DNA of 64,000 bases from Hymenobacter crusticola (GTDB taxonomy: Bacteria; Bacteroidota; Bacteroidia; Cytophagales; Hymenobacteraceae): contig NZ_MTSE01000011.1 in the NCBI RefSeq assembly GCF_002154225.1, positions 109,229 to 173,228 on the forward strand, given 5' to 3'. Shown here piece after piece: positions 18,626-27,316 of the stretch. The notes beneath the pieces are model-generated. The model searched no databases. It was not told where the DNA came from and saw nothing but the letters and a program-made list of their open reading frames with translations. Position numbers and translations under genes: made by a program. Position 1 is the stretch's first letter. Every line of letters begins with the position of its first letter.

Positions 18626-20437
18626 ATGTTTGAGCTTGTCCTAGTTACCAACAGTTTAAGGGATTGTCAATCGGCTGTCCCTGCCGCGAGTCACACCTTA
18701 TCTGCGCAACATCCCTCCGATCTTTCACTATGCATCCCACTCCTGCCCGTGTCACAACCTCTTACCCTGTTACTTGCGTGGCTCATCGGTCTATGTCCCT
18801 TGCTATTACAACCCATAGCAAGCTTTGCCAACGACAGGCAAACAGATAGCCTCCTCCAAACGCTTGACTACACCTTAGCCAACCAGACGAATTACGACAA
18901 ACAGCGGCTCAACCGATTAGCGGCACTTAAGGCAGAGCTTCACTCAGGCAAAGCCGATCTTGATGCTAGCTTCGACCTAGTACTTTTGATCTGCAATGAA
19001 TACCAGGTATTTAAGTATGATTCGGCGTTTGCTTACAGCTTGAAGCTAGGGAAGCTAGCCCGTACCTTACGAAACCCCACTAAAATTCAGACGGCCCGTA
19101 CAAAGCTAGCTTTTACATTACGCTCGGGTGGCTTGTATAAGGACGCATTTGACACCTTAAGGGCCATAAACCGCCGTTTGCTAGCGCCTCAGTACCGCGC
19201 CGAATTCTACTCAACGTACAGTCTTGTTTATACCGAGCTAGCGGAATACAACCAAGATTCTTACTATAGCCCTTTTTACACAGCCAAATCCTACGCCTAC
19301 GCTGATACATCGGCGCGGTATGGCCAGCCTGGTTCTTATCTCGATTTATCGCAACAGCTATTTAGGGCCAAGCAGCAAAATGACTTGGCGGCGGGCAAAA
19401 ACATCTACCGCCAGCTTCGGCGTTTGCCACTAACGGCGCATCAGTTAGCCATTAGTTCGAGCGACTTAGCTAAGCTCTACGAATATGCCGGGCAATGTGA
19501 CCTAGCTCTCCACTACATGACCCTAGCGGCCATCAACGATATCAAGTCGTCGACGAAGGAAGGTATTGCCCTCTTCAACGTATCTGATTACTGCTACCAG
19601 CGGGGCGACTTGCAACGTGCCTACCGCTACATCAAGGAAGCTCGCCACAGTGCCACTTTTTACTCGGCTCGCCAACGGCTGGTGCAGATGTCGCCTATCT
19701 CCTCTCTAATTGATGGCCAGAAGATTACAATTGTTGAGAAGCAGCGCCGAGAAGCCAAAAGGTACGCCCTTGCGATTGGCGTACTAGCCTCTCTTCTGCT
19801 AGGCACTGCTTTCGTTATTTACTTTCAGTTGCGGCGGTTGCAGTCAACGGGACGTTTGTTGGCTATTACTAACCAAGAACTGAACGAAAACAACACCAAA
19901 TTGCACGTGCTCAACGACAAGCAGCATGAGTTGAACAAAAAGCTCCGGGAGTTGAACCAGGGACTCAACGAAGCCAATCATTTAAAGGAAGAATACATTG
20001 GTTACTATTTTAATAACACTTCCCGCTACATTGATAAGCTAGAGGTGTTGCAGAAAAAGCTAAACACCCTGCTCTCAACGAAGCAAGTAGCAGCGGCGCA
20101 ACAGCTGGTAAAAGATATTGATATCAAATCGGAGCGAACTGCCCTCTTCAAAGGATTTGATACCGCCTTTATTCACCTCTTCCCTAACTTCGTCGCCGAG
20201 TTCAATGCGCTGTTCACGGAAGCCGACCGCATCCAGCTGGCCGAAAACAGTTTGCTTACGACTGAACTGCGCATTTTTGCGCTTATTCGCCTAGGCATCA
20301 ATGATAACGAGCAGATCAGCCGCATTTTAGGCTACTCCATTCATACCGTATACGCCTACAAAACGCGGGTCAAGAACCGTTCTTTTCTGCCAAACGAAGC
20401 GTTTGAAGCACGCGTCTTGGCTATCCAGGCAACGTAG
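18626..20437 (+). CDS. DUF6377-type membrane regulator with TPR-like sensor region and C-terminal HTH
   Basis: About 603 residues from the ATG at 18626; a GTG at 18602 is an alternative. A hydrophobic stretch (near residues 48-66) is followed by a helical, TPR-like region, a transmembrane segment (ALAIGVLASLLLGTAFVIYF), a coiled coil rich in Asn, Leu and Lys (NQELNENNTKLHVLND), and a C-terminal LuxR-like helix-turn-helix (NDNEQISRILGYSIHTVYAY). This architecture is typical of Bacteroidota DUF6377 proteins, often found beside SusC/SusD genes. It probably senses a periplasmic sugar and activates the divergent SusC operon. The ligand is unknown. The coding sequence is somewhat AT-richer than its neighbours. 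Confidence 0.85.
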   Translation: MFELVLVTNSLRDCQSAVPAASHTLSAQHPSDLSLCIPLLPVSQPLTLLLAWLIGLCPLLLQPIASFANDRQTDSLLQTLDYTLANQTNYDKQRLNRLAALKAELHSGKADLDASFDLVLLICNEYQVFKYDSAFAYSLKLGKLARTLRNPTKIQTARTKLAFTLRSGGLYKDAFDTLRAINRRLLAPQYRAEFYSTYSLVYTELAEYNQDSYYSPFYTAKSYAYADTSARYGQPGSYLDLSQQLFRAKQQNDLAAGKNIYRQLRRLPLTAHQLAISSSDLAKLYEYAGQCDLALHYMTLAAINDIKSSTKEGIALFNVSDYCYQRGDLQRAYRYIKEARHSATFYSARQRLVQMSPISSLIDGQKITIVEKQRREAKRYALAIGVLASLLLGTAFVIYFQLRRLQSTGRLLAITNQELNENNTKLHVLNDKQHELNKKLRELNQGLNEANHLKEEYIGYYFNNTSRYIDKLEVLQKKLNTLLSTKQVAAAQQLVKDIDIKSERTALFKGFDTAFIHLFPNFVAEFNALFTEADRIQLAENSLLTTELRIFALIRLGINDNEQISRILGYSIHTVYAYKTRVKNRSFLPNEAFEARVLAIQAT

Positions 20438-20583
20438 CCCGCTCTGCTCGCTAAGTTGGTGCCGTGCCACTTGGCTGATGCTTTATGTTACCTAGCTACC
20501 TGTAGCGTGTCGTAAAAGCTAGCCCCCTCCTCCCCCGTATGGCAGCACGGGTTGATGTGGCTCTTGTGCCGTTCGCTGCTGCT

Positions 20584-22656
20584 ATGTTTCCCACTCTTTA
20601 CCGTACCGTTCCGCCCGTGAAAGTTTATTTCTACGCTTGGCTGCTTCTACTAGCTGCGCACCTGCCGCTTGCTGCGCAAACGCCTGATCCGTGGCGCATC
20701 ACCGCCGATAAGATTGACCCTACTAATTACTACGGCATCACCGTGGCCAACGGCGTGCTGGGTATTGTTTCCTCGCCCGTGCCTTTTCAGGTGAAGAATG
20801 TGGTGCTAGCCGGCACGTACGACCAATACGGCCGCGGGCGGGTCAGCAACTTTCTCAATGGCTTCAATCTGTTGAACATGTACTTGGAAGTAGATGGGCA
20901 CCGCCTAAACGCGCAGGACGCCACCAACTTCCGTCAGCAGCTCGACATGCAACGGGCGGCCTTCACTACCACGTTCGATTACGCGGACAAGGCAACCATC
21001 AGCTACACCTACTATGCCTTGCGCCATCTGCCTTTCACGGCGCTGCTCGACGTCGCTATCACGGCCAAAAAGGACCTAGCCCTCACGGCCGCTAGCGTGC
21101 TCGAAGCCCCCGACGCCCTGCGCGAAGCGCAGAACTATTACAACGAAATCGACCGGCCACATGCTACGCTAAGTTTGCTAACTTCCGCGGCTAAGAGCCC
21201 AACCGGTAAGCTACAATTATGCGCCAGCACCAGCTTTCTGTTTGAGGAGCCGCACGAACAAGAGCCCCGCATTATTCATGAGATGTGGGACAGCAACATG
21301 CACCTCATGAAGTTTGGCAAAACACTAAAGGCAGGCCAACGCTACACCTATGCCGTGGCTGGCTCCACCATCACCTCTGCTCACGACCCCGATCCGCTCA
21401 ACCAAGCCGAGCGCCTCACCATTTTTGCTCGTCTCGAGGGCAAAGCACGCTTGCTAGCTTTTCACACCAAAGCGTGGCAAGACCTGTGGCAGAGCGACAT
21501 CCAGATAACGGGCGACGCCCAGGCCCAGCAAGATGTGCACAGCATGCTTTACCACCTCTACAGCTTCTCGCGGGCTGGCACCGACTACTCGCCTTCGCCG
21601 ATGGGTCTTTCGGGCCTAGGGTACAACGGACACGTGTTCTGGGATACGGACCTGTGGATGTTCCCGGTATTAGCAGTGCTGCACCCAGAAATTGCCAAGT
21701 CGTTGGTAGAGTACCGCTTCCGACGCTTGGAGGCAGCGAAGCGCAATGCTTTTTCGCATGGCTACCAAGGAGCTATGTTTCCGTGGGAAAGCGCCGATAC
21801 GGGCGTGGAAGAAACCCCCGTGTGGGCTCTGAGCGGACCATTTGAACACCACATCTCGGCCGACGTAGCGCTGGCCGCCTGGCAGTATTACTGCGTAACG
21901 CAAGATAAGGCGTGGCTGCGTTCAACTGGCTGGCCCATCTTGTCAGCCACGGCCGACTTCTGGACGAGCCGGGTGGAGCGCAACGGCCCCGGCCACTACG
22001 ATATCAAAAATGTGGTGGCCGCCGATGAGTGGGCCGAAAACGTCGATAACAACGCCTTCACCAACGCCGCCGCCCAAGTCAACCTGCGCAATGCTACCGC
22101 TGCTGCCAAGTTGCTCGGCTTACCAGCCAATCCCGATTGGCAACACGTCGCGCAGAATATTCCGCTGCTCCACTTCCCCGACGGCGTAACCCAGGAGCAC
22201 GCCAGCTACCACGGCGAAGGCATCAAGCAGGGCGACGTAAACTTGCTGGCCTACCCTTTAGGCGTGGTAAAGGAACCCGCCCAAATCCGCAAGGACCTAG
22301 CTTACTACGAAACCCGCGTGCCCAATGAAGGCACCCCCGCCATGACCCAGGCTATCTTTGCGCTGCTCTATGCGCGGCTAGGCGATGGTGATAAGGCACA
22401 GCACTTTTTCCAGGACGCCTACGCGCCTAATCTGCTAGCTCCCTTCCGGGTCATTGCCGAGACGAAGGGAGGTACCAATCCCTACTTTGCCACTGGAGCG
22501 GGCGGGGTACTCCAGGCCGTGCTCATGGGCTTCGGCGGGCTTGATATTGCCCCTACGGGTGTCGTACAGCGCAAAACAACGCTACCGACGGGCTGGCAAG
22601 CCGTGAAAATCACAGGCGTCGGCCCGCAACACAAAACGTATTCTGTCACGCGTTGA
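20584..22656 (+). CDS. exported glycoside hydrolase family 65 enzyme
   Basis: GH65 (alpha/alpha)6-barrel enzyme of about 690 residues. Family blocks are clear: GYNGHVFWDTDLWMFP, then FPWESADTGVEETP, then ADEWAENVDNNAFTN with the probable acid Glu482. At the place where phosphorylases have a Ser-Ser phosphate-binding block, this protein reads NEGTPAMT (Glu582), which fits a hydrolase using Glu as general base. A signal peptide ending PLAAQT is present. ATG 20584 gives a usable one, GTG 20617 gives the most compact, and ATG 20539 is the longest start. Known GH65 substrates are alpha-glucosides such as trehalose, kojibiose, nigerose and maltose; which one applies here cannot be told. It follows the DUF6377 regulator by 146 bases in the same direction. 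Confidence 0.88.
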   Translation: MFPTLYRTVPPVKVYFYAWLLLLAAHLPLAAQTPDPWRITADKIDPTNYYGITVANGVLGIVSSPVPFQVKNVVLAGTYDQYGRGRVSNFLNGFNLLNMYLEVDGHRLNAQDATNFRQQLDMQRAAFTTTFDYADKATISYTYYALRHLPFTALLDVAITAKKDLALTAASVLEAPDALREAQNYYNEIDRPHATLSLLTSAAKSPTGKLQLCASTSFLFEEPHEQEPRIIHEMWDSNMHLMKFGKTLKAGQRYTYAVAGSTITSAHDPDPLNQAERLTIFARLEGKARLLAFHTKAWQDLWQSDIQITGDAQAQQDVHSMLYHLYSFSRAGTDYSPSPMGLSGLGYNGHVFWDTDLWMFPVLAVLHPEIAKSLVEYRFRRLEAAKRNAFSHGYQGAMFPWESADTGVEETPVWALSGPFEHHISADVALAAWQYYCVTQDKAWLRSTGWPILSATADFWTSRVERNGPGHYDIKNVVAADEWAENVDNNAFTNAAAQVNLRNATAAAKLLGLPANPDWQHVAQNIPLLHFPDGVTQEHASYHGEGIKQGDVNLLAYPLGVVKEPAQIRKDLAYYETRVPNEGTPAMTQAIFALLYARLGDGDKAQHFFQDAYAPNLLAPFRVIAETKGGTNPYFATGAGGVLQAVLMGFGGLDIAPTGVVQRKTTLPTGWQAVKITGVGPQHKTYSVTR

Positions 22657-22844
22657 GCACCTAGGCCATCGGCGCAGGAGAGTAACCTTTTCCGGCTAGC
22701 GAACAAGCAATTCTCTTCTGTTGATAGAATGTAGGAATTTTCTGGCAGGGCGTACTATTTTGCTTGTGTGGGAGGAGCTAAAGCAGAAATATGGCGCGAT
22801 TTTGATTTAGAAGCGCTCAGAACTGCTTTATATGCTACCCATCA

Positions 22845-23108
22845 ATGTCAGAAGAGTACAATCACCCTATTGCTAGATTTCACGTAGGCCAAGCCATCAT
22901 CTGTGTAGATGCCAAATGGCCTGCTCTAGTTGCTTCCTCCAATTTACAAGTACCAGCTTCCGGACCAGTGTATCACGTTCGGGACATCGAGCCAAAACCC
23001 TGGGGCTTCGGCGTACTGCTCACCGAAATCAGCAACCCCGTTATGAAGCTGAGCAGCGGCCGCGTGGCCGAGCCTAGCTTCGACGAAGACCGCTTTATGC
23101 CTGCTTAA
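22845..23108 (+). CDS. small conserved-looking protein of unknown function
   Basis: An 87-residue product with an ATG start and no signal or membrane segment. The sequence (FHVGQAIICVDAKWP, then YHVRDIEPKPWGFGVLLTEI) reads like a compact beta-rich domain. I do not recognise the family. It stands alone between the GH65 gene and an empty stretch. Composition is protein-like throughout, with several Pro-Trp and Gly turns, so I favour a real gene. Confidence 0.6.
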   Translation: MSEEYNHPIARFHVGQAIICVDAKWPALVASSNLQVPASGPVYHVRDIEPKPWGFGVLLTEISNPVMKLSSGRVAEPSFDEDRFMPA

Positions 23109-23474
23109 ATAACAAGCCTAGCTCCCATTTTACTCTTTTCACCCTTTACAAGTGGCTCAACTGCTATGCACGAAAGCGCTGCTTTGTGTTGGCTACCGAG
23201 TGATCGTAGCGTTGTGCTGTAGGAAGATCAGTTATACGAAGCCTGTTCCCAATTATACTCCCCGCCGCAAGTAGCTTAGTGGCAACTACTAACCGCTTCA
23301 TTCAGTACAAGTGCGGTAAGTTCTGTTAGTACCCGGTGAGTTATAGTCAGCTACGCTTCTATACGATTCCGCTAGAGGCAGGCACAGGCCGGCTCAATGA
23401 TGCTATATGAACTACGCTGTTCGGCCAGCCAATTTGCCGTTTCTCAACTTCTTCTCCAGCAGCTGAAATACCGT
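23109..23474. other. intergenic region without recognisable features
   Basis: 366 bases between a plus-strand and a minus-strand gene that converge. No open frame of convincing composition, no strong hairpin and no repeat are visible. Confidence 0.5.
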
Positions 23475-23912
23475 TTACCCGTTTAATCGCCTCTTAGCGG
23501 CAAGCTTCTGCTCCTCGTATAACCAGGTTTGCGCAATGACGATGTTGTCGAACATGCGCATTTGGAATCGGTCACTGATGCCCTTGTACATAGCATCAGC
23601 TGATTGAGCCGCAAACGACTCTGGACTAACCACTTGGGCGAAGTGAGTAAGCCCCTGCGCAACGGCACGCGGGGCCCAATCGGTGACGAGCCATTGTACG
23701 GCATGGTCCCACGGACCGAGCACTTGGCGGTTGTCGTTGAGCAGGTAAGAACACTGATTTTCTAGCAGCGGATATAAGCACTCATCGGCCCCGCGGATGA
23801 TCCCCACATAGGTTTGATAGCCAACCCAGTTGTTGTACACCCACTGGTTAGCAGGATCGTATTCGATGGTGAGGTAGACTTTGCCGAACCCGTTAACTAG
23901 TTCTGTGGGCAT
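23475..23912 (-). CDS. hypothetical protein, possibly STAS/SpoIIAA-like
   Basis: A 145-residue soluble protein. The order of elements, a short strand (KVYLTIEYD), a Trp-Val-Gly turn, a segment ending LLNDNRQVLGPW, a VQWLVTDWAPRAVAQG helix and a FAQVVSP strand, resembles the STAS-like or SpoIIAA-like proteins frequent in Hymenobacter. The match is by pattern only. It lies 33 bases downstream of the XRE-type regulator gene in the same direction, so the two may be co-transcribed. Confidence 0.6.
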   Translation of the reverse strand: MPTELVNGFGKVYLTIEYDPANQWVYNNWVGYQTYVGIIRGADECLYPLLENQCSYLLNDNRQVLGPWDHAVQWLVTDWAPRAVAQGLTHFAQVVSPESFAAQSADAMYKGISDRFQMRMFDNIVIAQTWLYEEQKLAAKRRLNG

Positions 23913-23945
23913 GAGAAAAGAGAAAAAGATTAAGTAGACGGTAGG

Positions 23946-24380
23946 TTACTTCTGCAGCTGCATCTCTAGCAGCTGAATGATGCGCTCCTTGTCATGGAGC
24001 TGGCTACGGAGAAGCTCGATGGTATTGTTGGCAGCAGTTAGCTCGCGTCGGCAGTCATCAACGGTGTTGAAGTTCATTAGGGCGCTGCCATTGTCGGTGT
24101 TAATGGCTTGGCTTTTATGCTTACCTGCGTGCTTTGATTGTAACGACTTCGTCTCATTGAGAAGCATTTCTCCTCGCCCGGTCAGCAGCCACGTTGAATT
24201 GACATGTTCAAAATGGTTAATCAACTTTTCCAAAAAATCAGAACTAGGCTTAGACCCACGCTCTATGTAATTACGAACGTTGGTTTCACTTACCCCTAAG
24301 GTTCTACTGAAAGGACCTAATTTCAAATCTAGTGCATCAATCAGGAGTTTGAGTCTCTGACTTATGGTTGTACTCGCCAT
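23946..24380 (-). CDS. XRE/phage-repressor-like HTH regulator with C-terminal coiled coil
   Basis: A 144-residue protein. The N-terminal helix-turn-helix (about 5-60) contains LGPFSRTLGVSETNVRNYIE followed by KPSSDFLEKLINHF and WLLTGRGEML, a common ending of the HTH_3 domain in Bacteroidota repressors. A linker rich in Ser, Lys and Asn leads to a C-terminal heptad pattern (about 108-143) likely to drive oligomerisation. A perfect 11-bp inverted repeat starts 10 bases upstream of the ATG and probably serves as its operator, so autoregulation is likely. The neighbour downstream is the STAS-like gene. Confidence 0.82.
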   Translation of the reverse strand: MASTTISQRLKLLIDALDLKLGPFSRTLGVSETNVRNYIERGSKPSSDFLEKLINHFEHVNSTWLLTGRGEMLLNETKSLQSKHAGKHKSQAINTDNGSALMNFNTVDDCRRELTAANNTIELLRSQLHDKERIIQLLEMQLQK

Positions 24381-24389
24381 ATTGATAAA

Positions 24390-24418
24390 TCAATTGATAT
24401 TGCATTTATATCAATTGA
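24390..24418 (-). promoter_or_regulatory. probable autoregulatory operator of the XRE-type gene
   Basis: The arms TCAATTGATAT (24390-24400) and ATATCAATTGA (24408-24418) are exact complements with a 7-base spacer. The repeat lies 10 bases before the start codon at 24380, in an AT-rich stretch, a standard position for repressor binding. Confidence 0.6.
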
Positions 24419-24500
24419 AACTTCTTTTGATTCAACTAGTTTATGTTTATGCAATTTTGCCACCAAGTAAAAGCGCTTCCGACGAAACCGTACAAACACG

Positions 24501-24547
24501 ATGGCAGCGGCAGCTAGCTTCATTAGGAAGTCAGCTGCCGCTGCCAT
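24501..24547. repeat. 15-bp perfect inverted repeat at a gene end
   Basis: The arms ATGGCAGCGGCAGCT (24501-24515) and AGCTGCCGCTGCCAT (24533-24547) are separated by 17 bases. The right arm lies within the last codons of the minus-strand gene that ends at 24523, so the hairpin would form at its stop. No T-run follows, so it may stabilise the 3' end rather than terminate. Confidence 0.5.
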
Positions 24548-24819
24548 AGGTAATGCAGCATCCCCAAGCCTTCTAGCACCAACTCTCGCTCCTCTTCCCA
24601 GCGCAAATGAATGTGCGGCGAAGGAGCTAGCTCTTCCAGCAGATCATCCGCTCGATAAGGCAGGCTAGGCTCCTGGGGTAAGTGCGTGAGCAGAAATTCG
24701 CGAGCTTGGTGTAATGGGCTACTACTCCCTACATCCCCGGTATCAGTGGCCTCTTCCAATGCTTGGCCAAGGGCCCGTAAACGTGTGAGTAAAGCTTGAG
24801 CAGCCATCAGCAAGGACAT
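24523..24819 (-). CDS. small helical protein of unknown function
   Basis: About 98 residues from the ATG at 24819; a TTG at 24834 and an ATG at 24807 are alternatives. The sequence is Leu- and Glu-rich with an amphipathic start (LTRLRALGQALEEA), a proline-containing middle (LPQEPSLPYRADDLLEELAPSP) and a helical end (ELVLEGLGMLHYLWQRQ). I do not recognise a family. A hairpin overlaps its stop codon. Composition supports a real small gene, but nothing shows its role. Confidence 0.5.
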   Translation of the reverse strand: MSLLMAAQALLTRLRALGQALEEATDTGDVGSSSPLHQAREFLLTHLPQEPSLPYRADDLLEELAPSPHIHLRWEEERELVLEGLGMLHYLWQRQLTS

Positions 24820-24834
24820 ACATACGACCTCCAA

Positions 24835-25153
24835 ATCTAGTCTTTTTCCCCATTCTCCATGACGGGAAGCAGAAATTCGGTGCCCTTTGAGTGCTCATTT
24901 GCAAAGATTGCAACTCATCATCGGTACGGCGCAGGTCATCATTAAAACGCTGCTTATTATGCCGCTGAGCATTGCCACCGGCACGCTAGGTGCGCCACGT
25001 ACGGTTAGGAGCGCTGCCACGCTGGTTCTAGAGTTTAGCCCATCACTACCCATCACGGTGGCAGCAGAACGAGTTTTGCAACAAGAGGTTAAGCTCAGGA
25101 AGTGCTTGGTAGAGTAACCACCGGCGACTACGTCATGGCGAAGCCGCCAATGC
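24835..25153. other. intergenic region with no supported gene
   Basis: Two overlapping open frames on opposite strands (about 24887-25117 and 24895-25164) are present, but neither has a convincing composition or a recognisable domain. No hairpin or repeat stands out. Confidence 0.45.
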
Positions 25154-25417
25154 TTAATCATCAACAGTGGTGGTGTGGATGAGAGGATAGCCTGCTTCTT
25201 GCAGGGCTAGCTTAATAGCTGGCCAATCCGGATCTGAGCTCGTGGCCGAAGCGACTAACGCCTCCCCGGGTACCACGCGGTCGACGACCAAGTGGTGATC
25301 CATGAGCAAGGTTCGCACGGTGGCTAGGCTAGCCGGGTCGACCATTGCAGGTAGCTGGAGGCTGTAGCGGACAATCTGCGAGAGATGGGCAGCGGGATCA
25401 GGAGTAGGCGTGGTCAT
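25154..25417 (-). CDS. small protein with heavy-metal-associated-like fold lacking the Cys pair
   Basis: An 87-residue product. The pattern YSLQLPAMVDPASLATVRTL, then VVDRVVPGEALVASAT, then IKLALQEAGYPL follows the beta-alpha-beta-beta-alpha order of HMA (heavy-metal-associated) domains, including the final EAGYP motif. The metal-binding Cys-x-x-Cys that normally sits after the first strand is replaced by MVDPA, so classical copper or zinc binding is not expected. The family assignment is by pattern only. It stands alone between two small genes. Confidence 0.55.
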   Translation of the reverse strand: MTTPTPDPAAHLSQIVRYSLQLPAMVDPASLATVRTLLMDHHLVVDRVVPGEALVASATSSDPDWPAIKLALQEAGYPLIHTTTVDD

Positions 25418-25537
25418 GGCGGAAAGAGAAAGTGAATAGAGGTGTTACGCAAGGCAGCCGATTCCTATCGTAACAGCTAGCTATATTTCTCAGGAGCTAC
25501 GCGCGGCTATGTTCAGCTCTGCCAATAGTACCTACAA

Positions 25538-25565
25538 TAAAAAAGCCCCTTATACAAGGGGCTTT
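25538..25565 (-). terminator. intrinsic terminator for the SHOCT-domain gene
   Basis: A 10-bp perfect stem AAAGCCCCTT/AAGGGGCTTT (25542-25551 and 25556-25565) has a 4-base loop. On the minus strand it is followed by a T-run, as expected for termination of the gene whose stop is 77 bases upstream. Confidence 0.8.
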
Positions 25566-25641
25566 CGAAGCACTAGTTGTCGTCTGTAGATTACGAATTG
25601 ATAGCTCAATACACCGCAGACGCTAGCCAGAACAGCAACTA

Positions 25642-26043
25642 TTAGAGCTGAAGCTTCTGTTTCATCTGATGAAATTCCTCCTCTGTGATGAAGCCCAGCG
25701 TTTTCAAGTGATCTAGCTTGGCCAGTTCATCCGTCAGCCCGCTATTCGTGTGGCCGTCCCCCGGCGCCGACGTATGGGTATCCGCTTGTTCGTGAAAGAC
25801 GGCTAGGTACTCCTGGATTTCGCTGACCATTTGTTCGGAGGCCAGCGTCTTAGGCACGGGAATCAACTGGTTCTGTAGCGTGGCGATCAGGCGCAGGAAG
25901 CCGCCCGCTTCGTAATTGGCACCACTTACACTTGGCAGCGGATACGAACCAGCTTGCCCGCTTGCTGCCTTCCAGGTTAGCTGATTATTCTCGATAGCGA
26001 TGCTGGCGTGGCCGCTAAAGTCCCAGTGCTTTTTTTCTTCCAT
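25642..26043 (-). CDS. SHOCT-domain protein
   Basis: A 133-residue product. The last 30 residues form a SHOCT motif (ELAKLDHLKTLGFITEEEF then KQKLQL), a short C-terminal oligomerisation module. The first 75 residues are a separate beta-rich domain I do not recognise (WDFSGHASIAIENNQLTW). A linker rich in His, Thr, Gly and Ser joins them. No signal peptide or transmembrane segment is seen. A strong terminator follows, so it appears to be a single-gene unit. The function is unknown. Confidence 0.75.
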   Translation of the reverse strand: MEEKKHWDFSGHASIAIENNQLTWKAASGQAGSYPLPSVSGANYEAGGFLRLIATLQNQLIPVPKTLASEQMVSEIQEYLAVFHEQADTHTSAPGDGHTNSGLTDELAKLDHLKTLGFITEEEFHQMKQKLQL

Positions 26044-26398
26044 GCGTTCAGTTCCGAATAGTCGTTCAGCTTCGGTTGGGTAATATACGCCTGTTACCTA
26101 CTTTCTATCCTCCTTCTGCCGACATTCTTTCAGCTAGGTTTGCCGTGCGCTAGCTGTTTCTCACTTGTGCAGCCGTGAGGTTGCTATCCAGTTGGCGCAG
26201 CCTCGCCTCAGCGGCAGCGGTTTCCTCAAAAGAAGTGGTACGTCAGGGCAGCTGCCTTGGCCTCATGCATAACCTGACTAACGAACAAGCGGGCAAATAC
26301 GTCGGGGGTAAGGGTAGCGGCGCGTAAGAACGAGCCAGTTGGTTTGGGGCGCGGCGTAACTGCTTTAATAGGGTGACGACAGCGTTTGCCCCGGATAG
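26044..26398. other. intergenic region with possible decayed minus-strand coding sequence
   Basis: On the minus strand a frame from about 26385 reads like protein (TGSFLRAATLTPDVFARLF then VSQVMHEAKAAA) and stops at about 26229. A shifted frame then continues (EETAAAEARLRQLDSN) to a stop near 26150. This suggests a small gene broken by a frameshift, but there is no recognisable family and no clear start. Otherwise the stretch holds nothing I can support. Confidence 0.3.
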
Positions 26399-27316
26399 CT
26401 AGCTGGCCAGGAGCTCGTGCCGGTAAGGGGCTGATACCTGCGCGCCCAATCGGGTCACGGCTACGGCGGCCGCCTGGCAGGCAAAATGCGCGGCCCTCTC
26501 CCAGTCTAGGTTTTGCGTCAGCGCCACCGCCAGCGCGCCGGTAAAGACGTCGCCGGCAGCAGTGGTGTCTACCGCTTCCACATGTGGTGCCGGTACCAGG
26601 CCCGTGTAGGTGGCTGTATGCAAGAAAGCGCCTTGCGCTCCTAGGGTCACCACCACGTTCCGCACGCCCCGCTCGCGCAGGACCTGCGCTGCCGCCCGTG
26701 CCGAATCGGCATCCCGCACGGGGACGCCCGTCAGCGCTTCGGCTTCCGTTTCATTGGGGGTTAGCAGAAATAAGTCGTGGTACACGTCGTCGGGTAAGGG
26801 TAGGGCCGGCGCGGGGTTCAGCACTACGCGCTTGCCCCGGCGGCGGGCCCACGCCACCAAGTAGAGCACCGTGGGCAGCGGAATTTCGAGTTGCACCACC
26901 AGGTAAGCCGCTTGCTCGAGCAGAGTAACAGCCTGGTCTAGGTCGGCGGGTAGCAGCTCGTGGTTGGCGCCGGGGGCCACGACAATCGTGTTCTGTCCCT
27001 GAGCATTGACCGTAATTATGGCCACACCGGTGGCCGCCTCTGGGTGCTGGTACACGTGAGTCGTGTCTAACCCTTCCTGCTGCAAGTTGGCCAGCGCACG
27101 TTGCCCAAAGTCGTCGCGCCCGACTTTGCCCACCAGCGCGACGCGGGCACCTAGCCGGGCGGCCGCAACCGCTTGGTTGGCGCCCTTGCCGCCGCAGGAG
27201 AGCTGAAATGCACTGCCCAGGCGGGTTTCGCCCGGCACAGGAAATTGCGGCGTGTGCACGACCAAATCGGTATTAGCGCTGCCTACGATCACCAATAAGG
27301 GGCGTTCCGTGTTCAT
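26399..27316 (-). CDS. rbsK: ribokinase
   Basis: A PfkB-family sugar kinase of 305 residues that phosphorylates D-ribose at O5 with ATP in the cytosol. Family motifs are the N-terminal VGSANTDLV, the GGKGANQAVAAARLG signature, and the C-terminal DTTAAGDVFTGAL that carries the anion hole and catalytic Asp. The TAAGD version is the one found in E. coli RbsK. I start at the ATG at 27316 because the kinase fold begins right after it. The open frame extends to 27442, but those 42 extra residues are not kinase-like. No ribose transporter or regulator is beside it. Confidence 0.88.
   Translation of the reverse strand: MNTERPLLVIVGSANTDLVVHTPQFPVPGETRLGSAFQLSCGGKGANQAVAAARLGARVALVGKVGRDDFGQRALANLQQEGLDTTHVYQHPEAATGVAIITVNAQGQNTIVVAPGANHELLPADLDQAVTLLEQAAYLVVQLEIPLPTVLYLVAWARRRGKRVVLNPAPALPLPDDVYHDLFLLTPNETEAEALTGVPVRDADSARAAAQVLRERGVRNVVVTLGAQGAFLHTATYTGLVPAPHVEAVDTTAAGDVFTGALAVALTQNLDWERAAHFACQAAAVAVTRLGAQVSAPYRHELLAS

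Noticed and set aside
24887..25164. Overlapping open frames on both strands
   Set aside because: Neither has a recognisable family or a coding-like composition, and they exclude each other.
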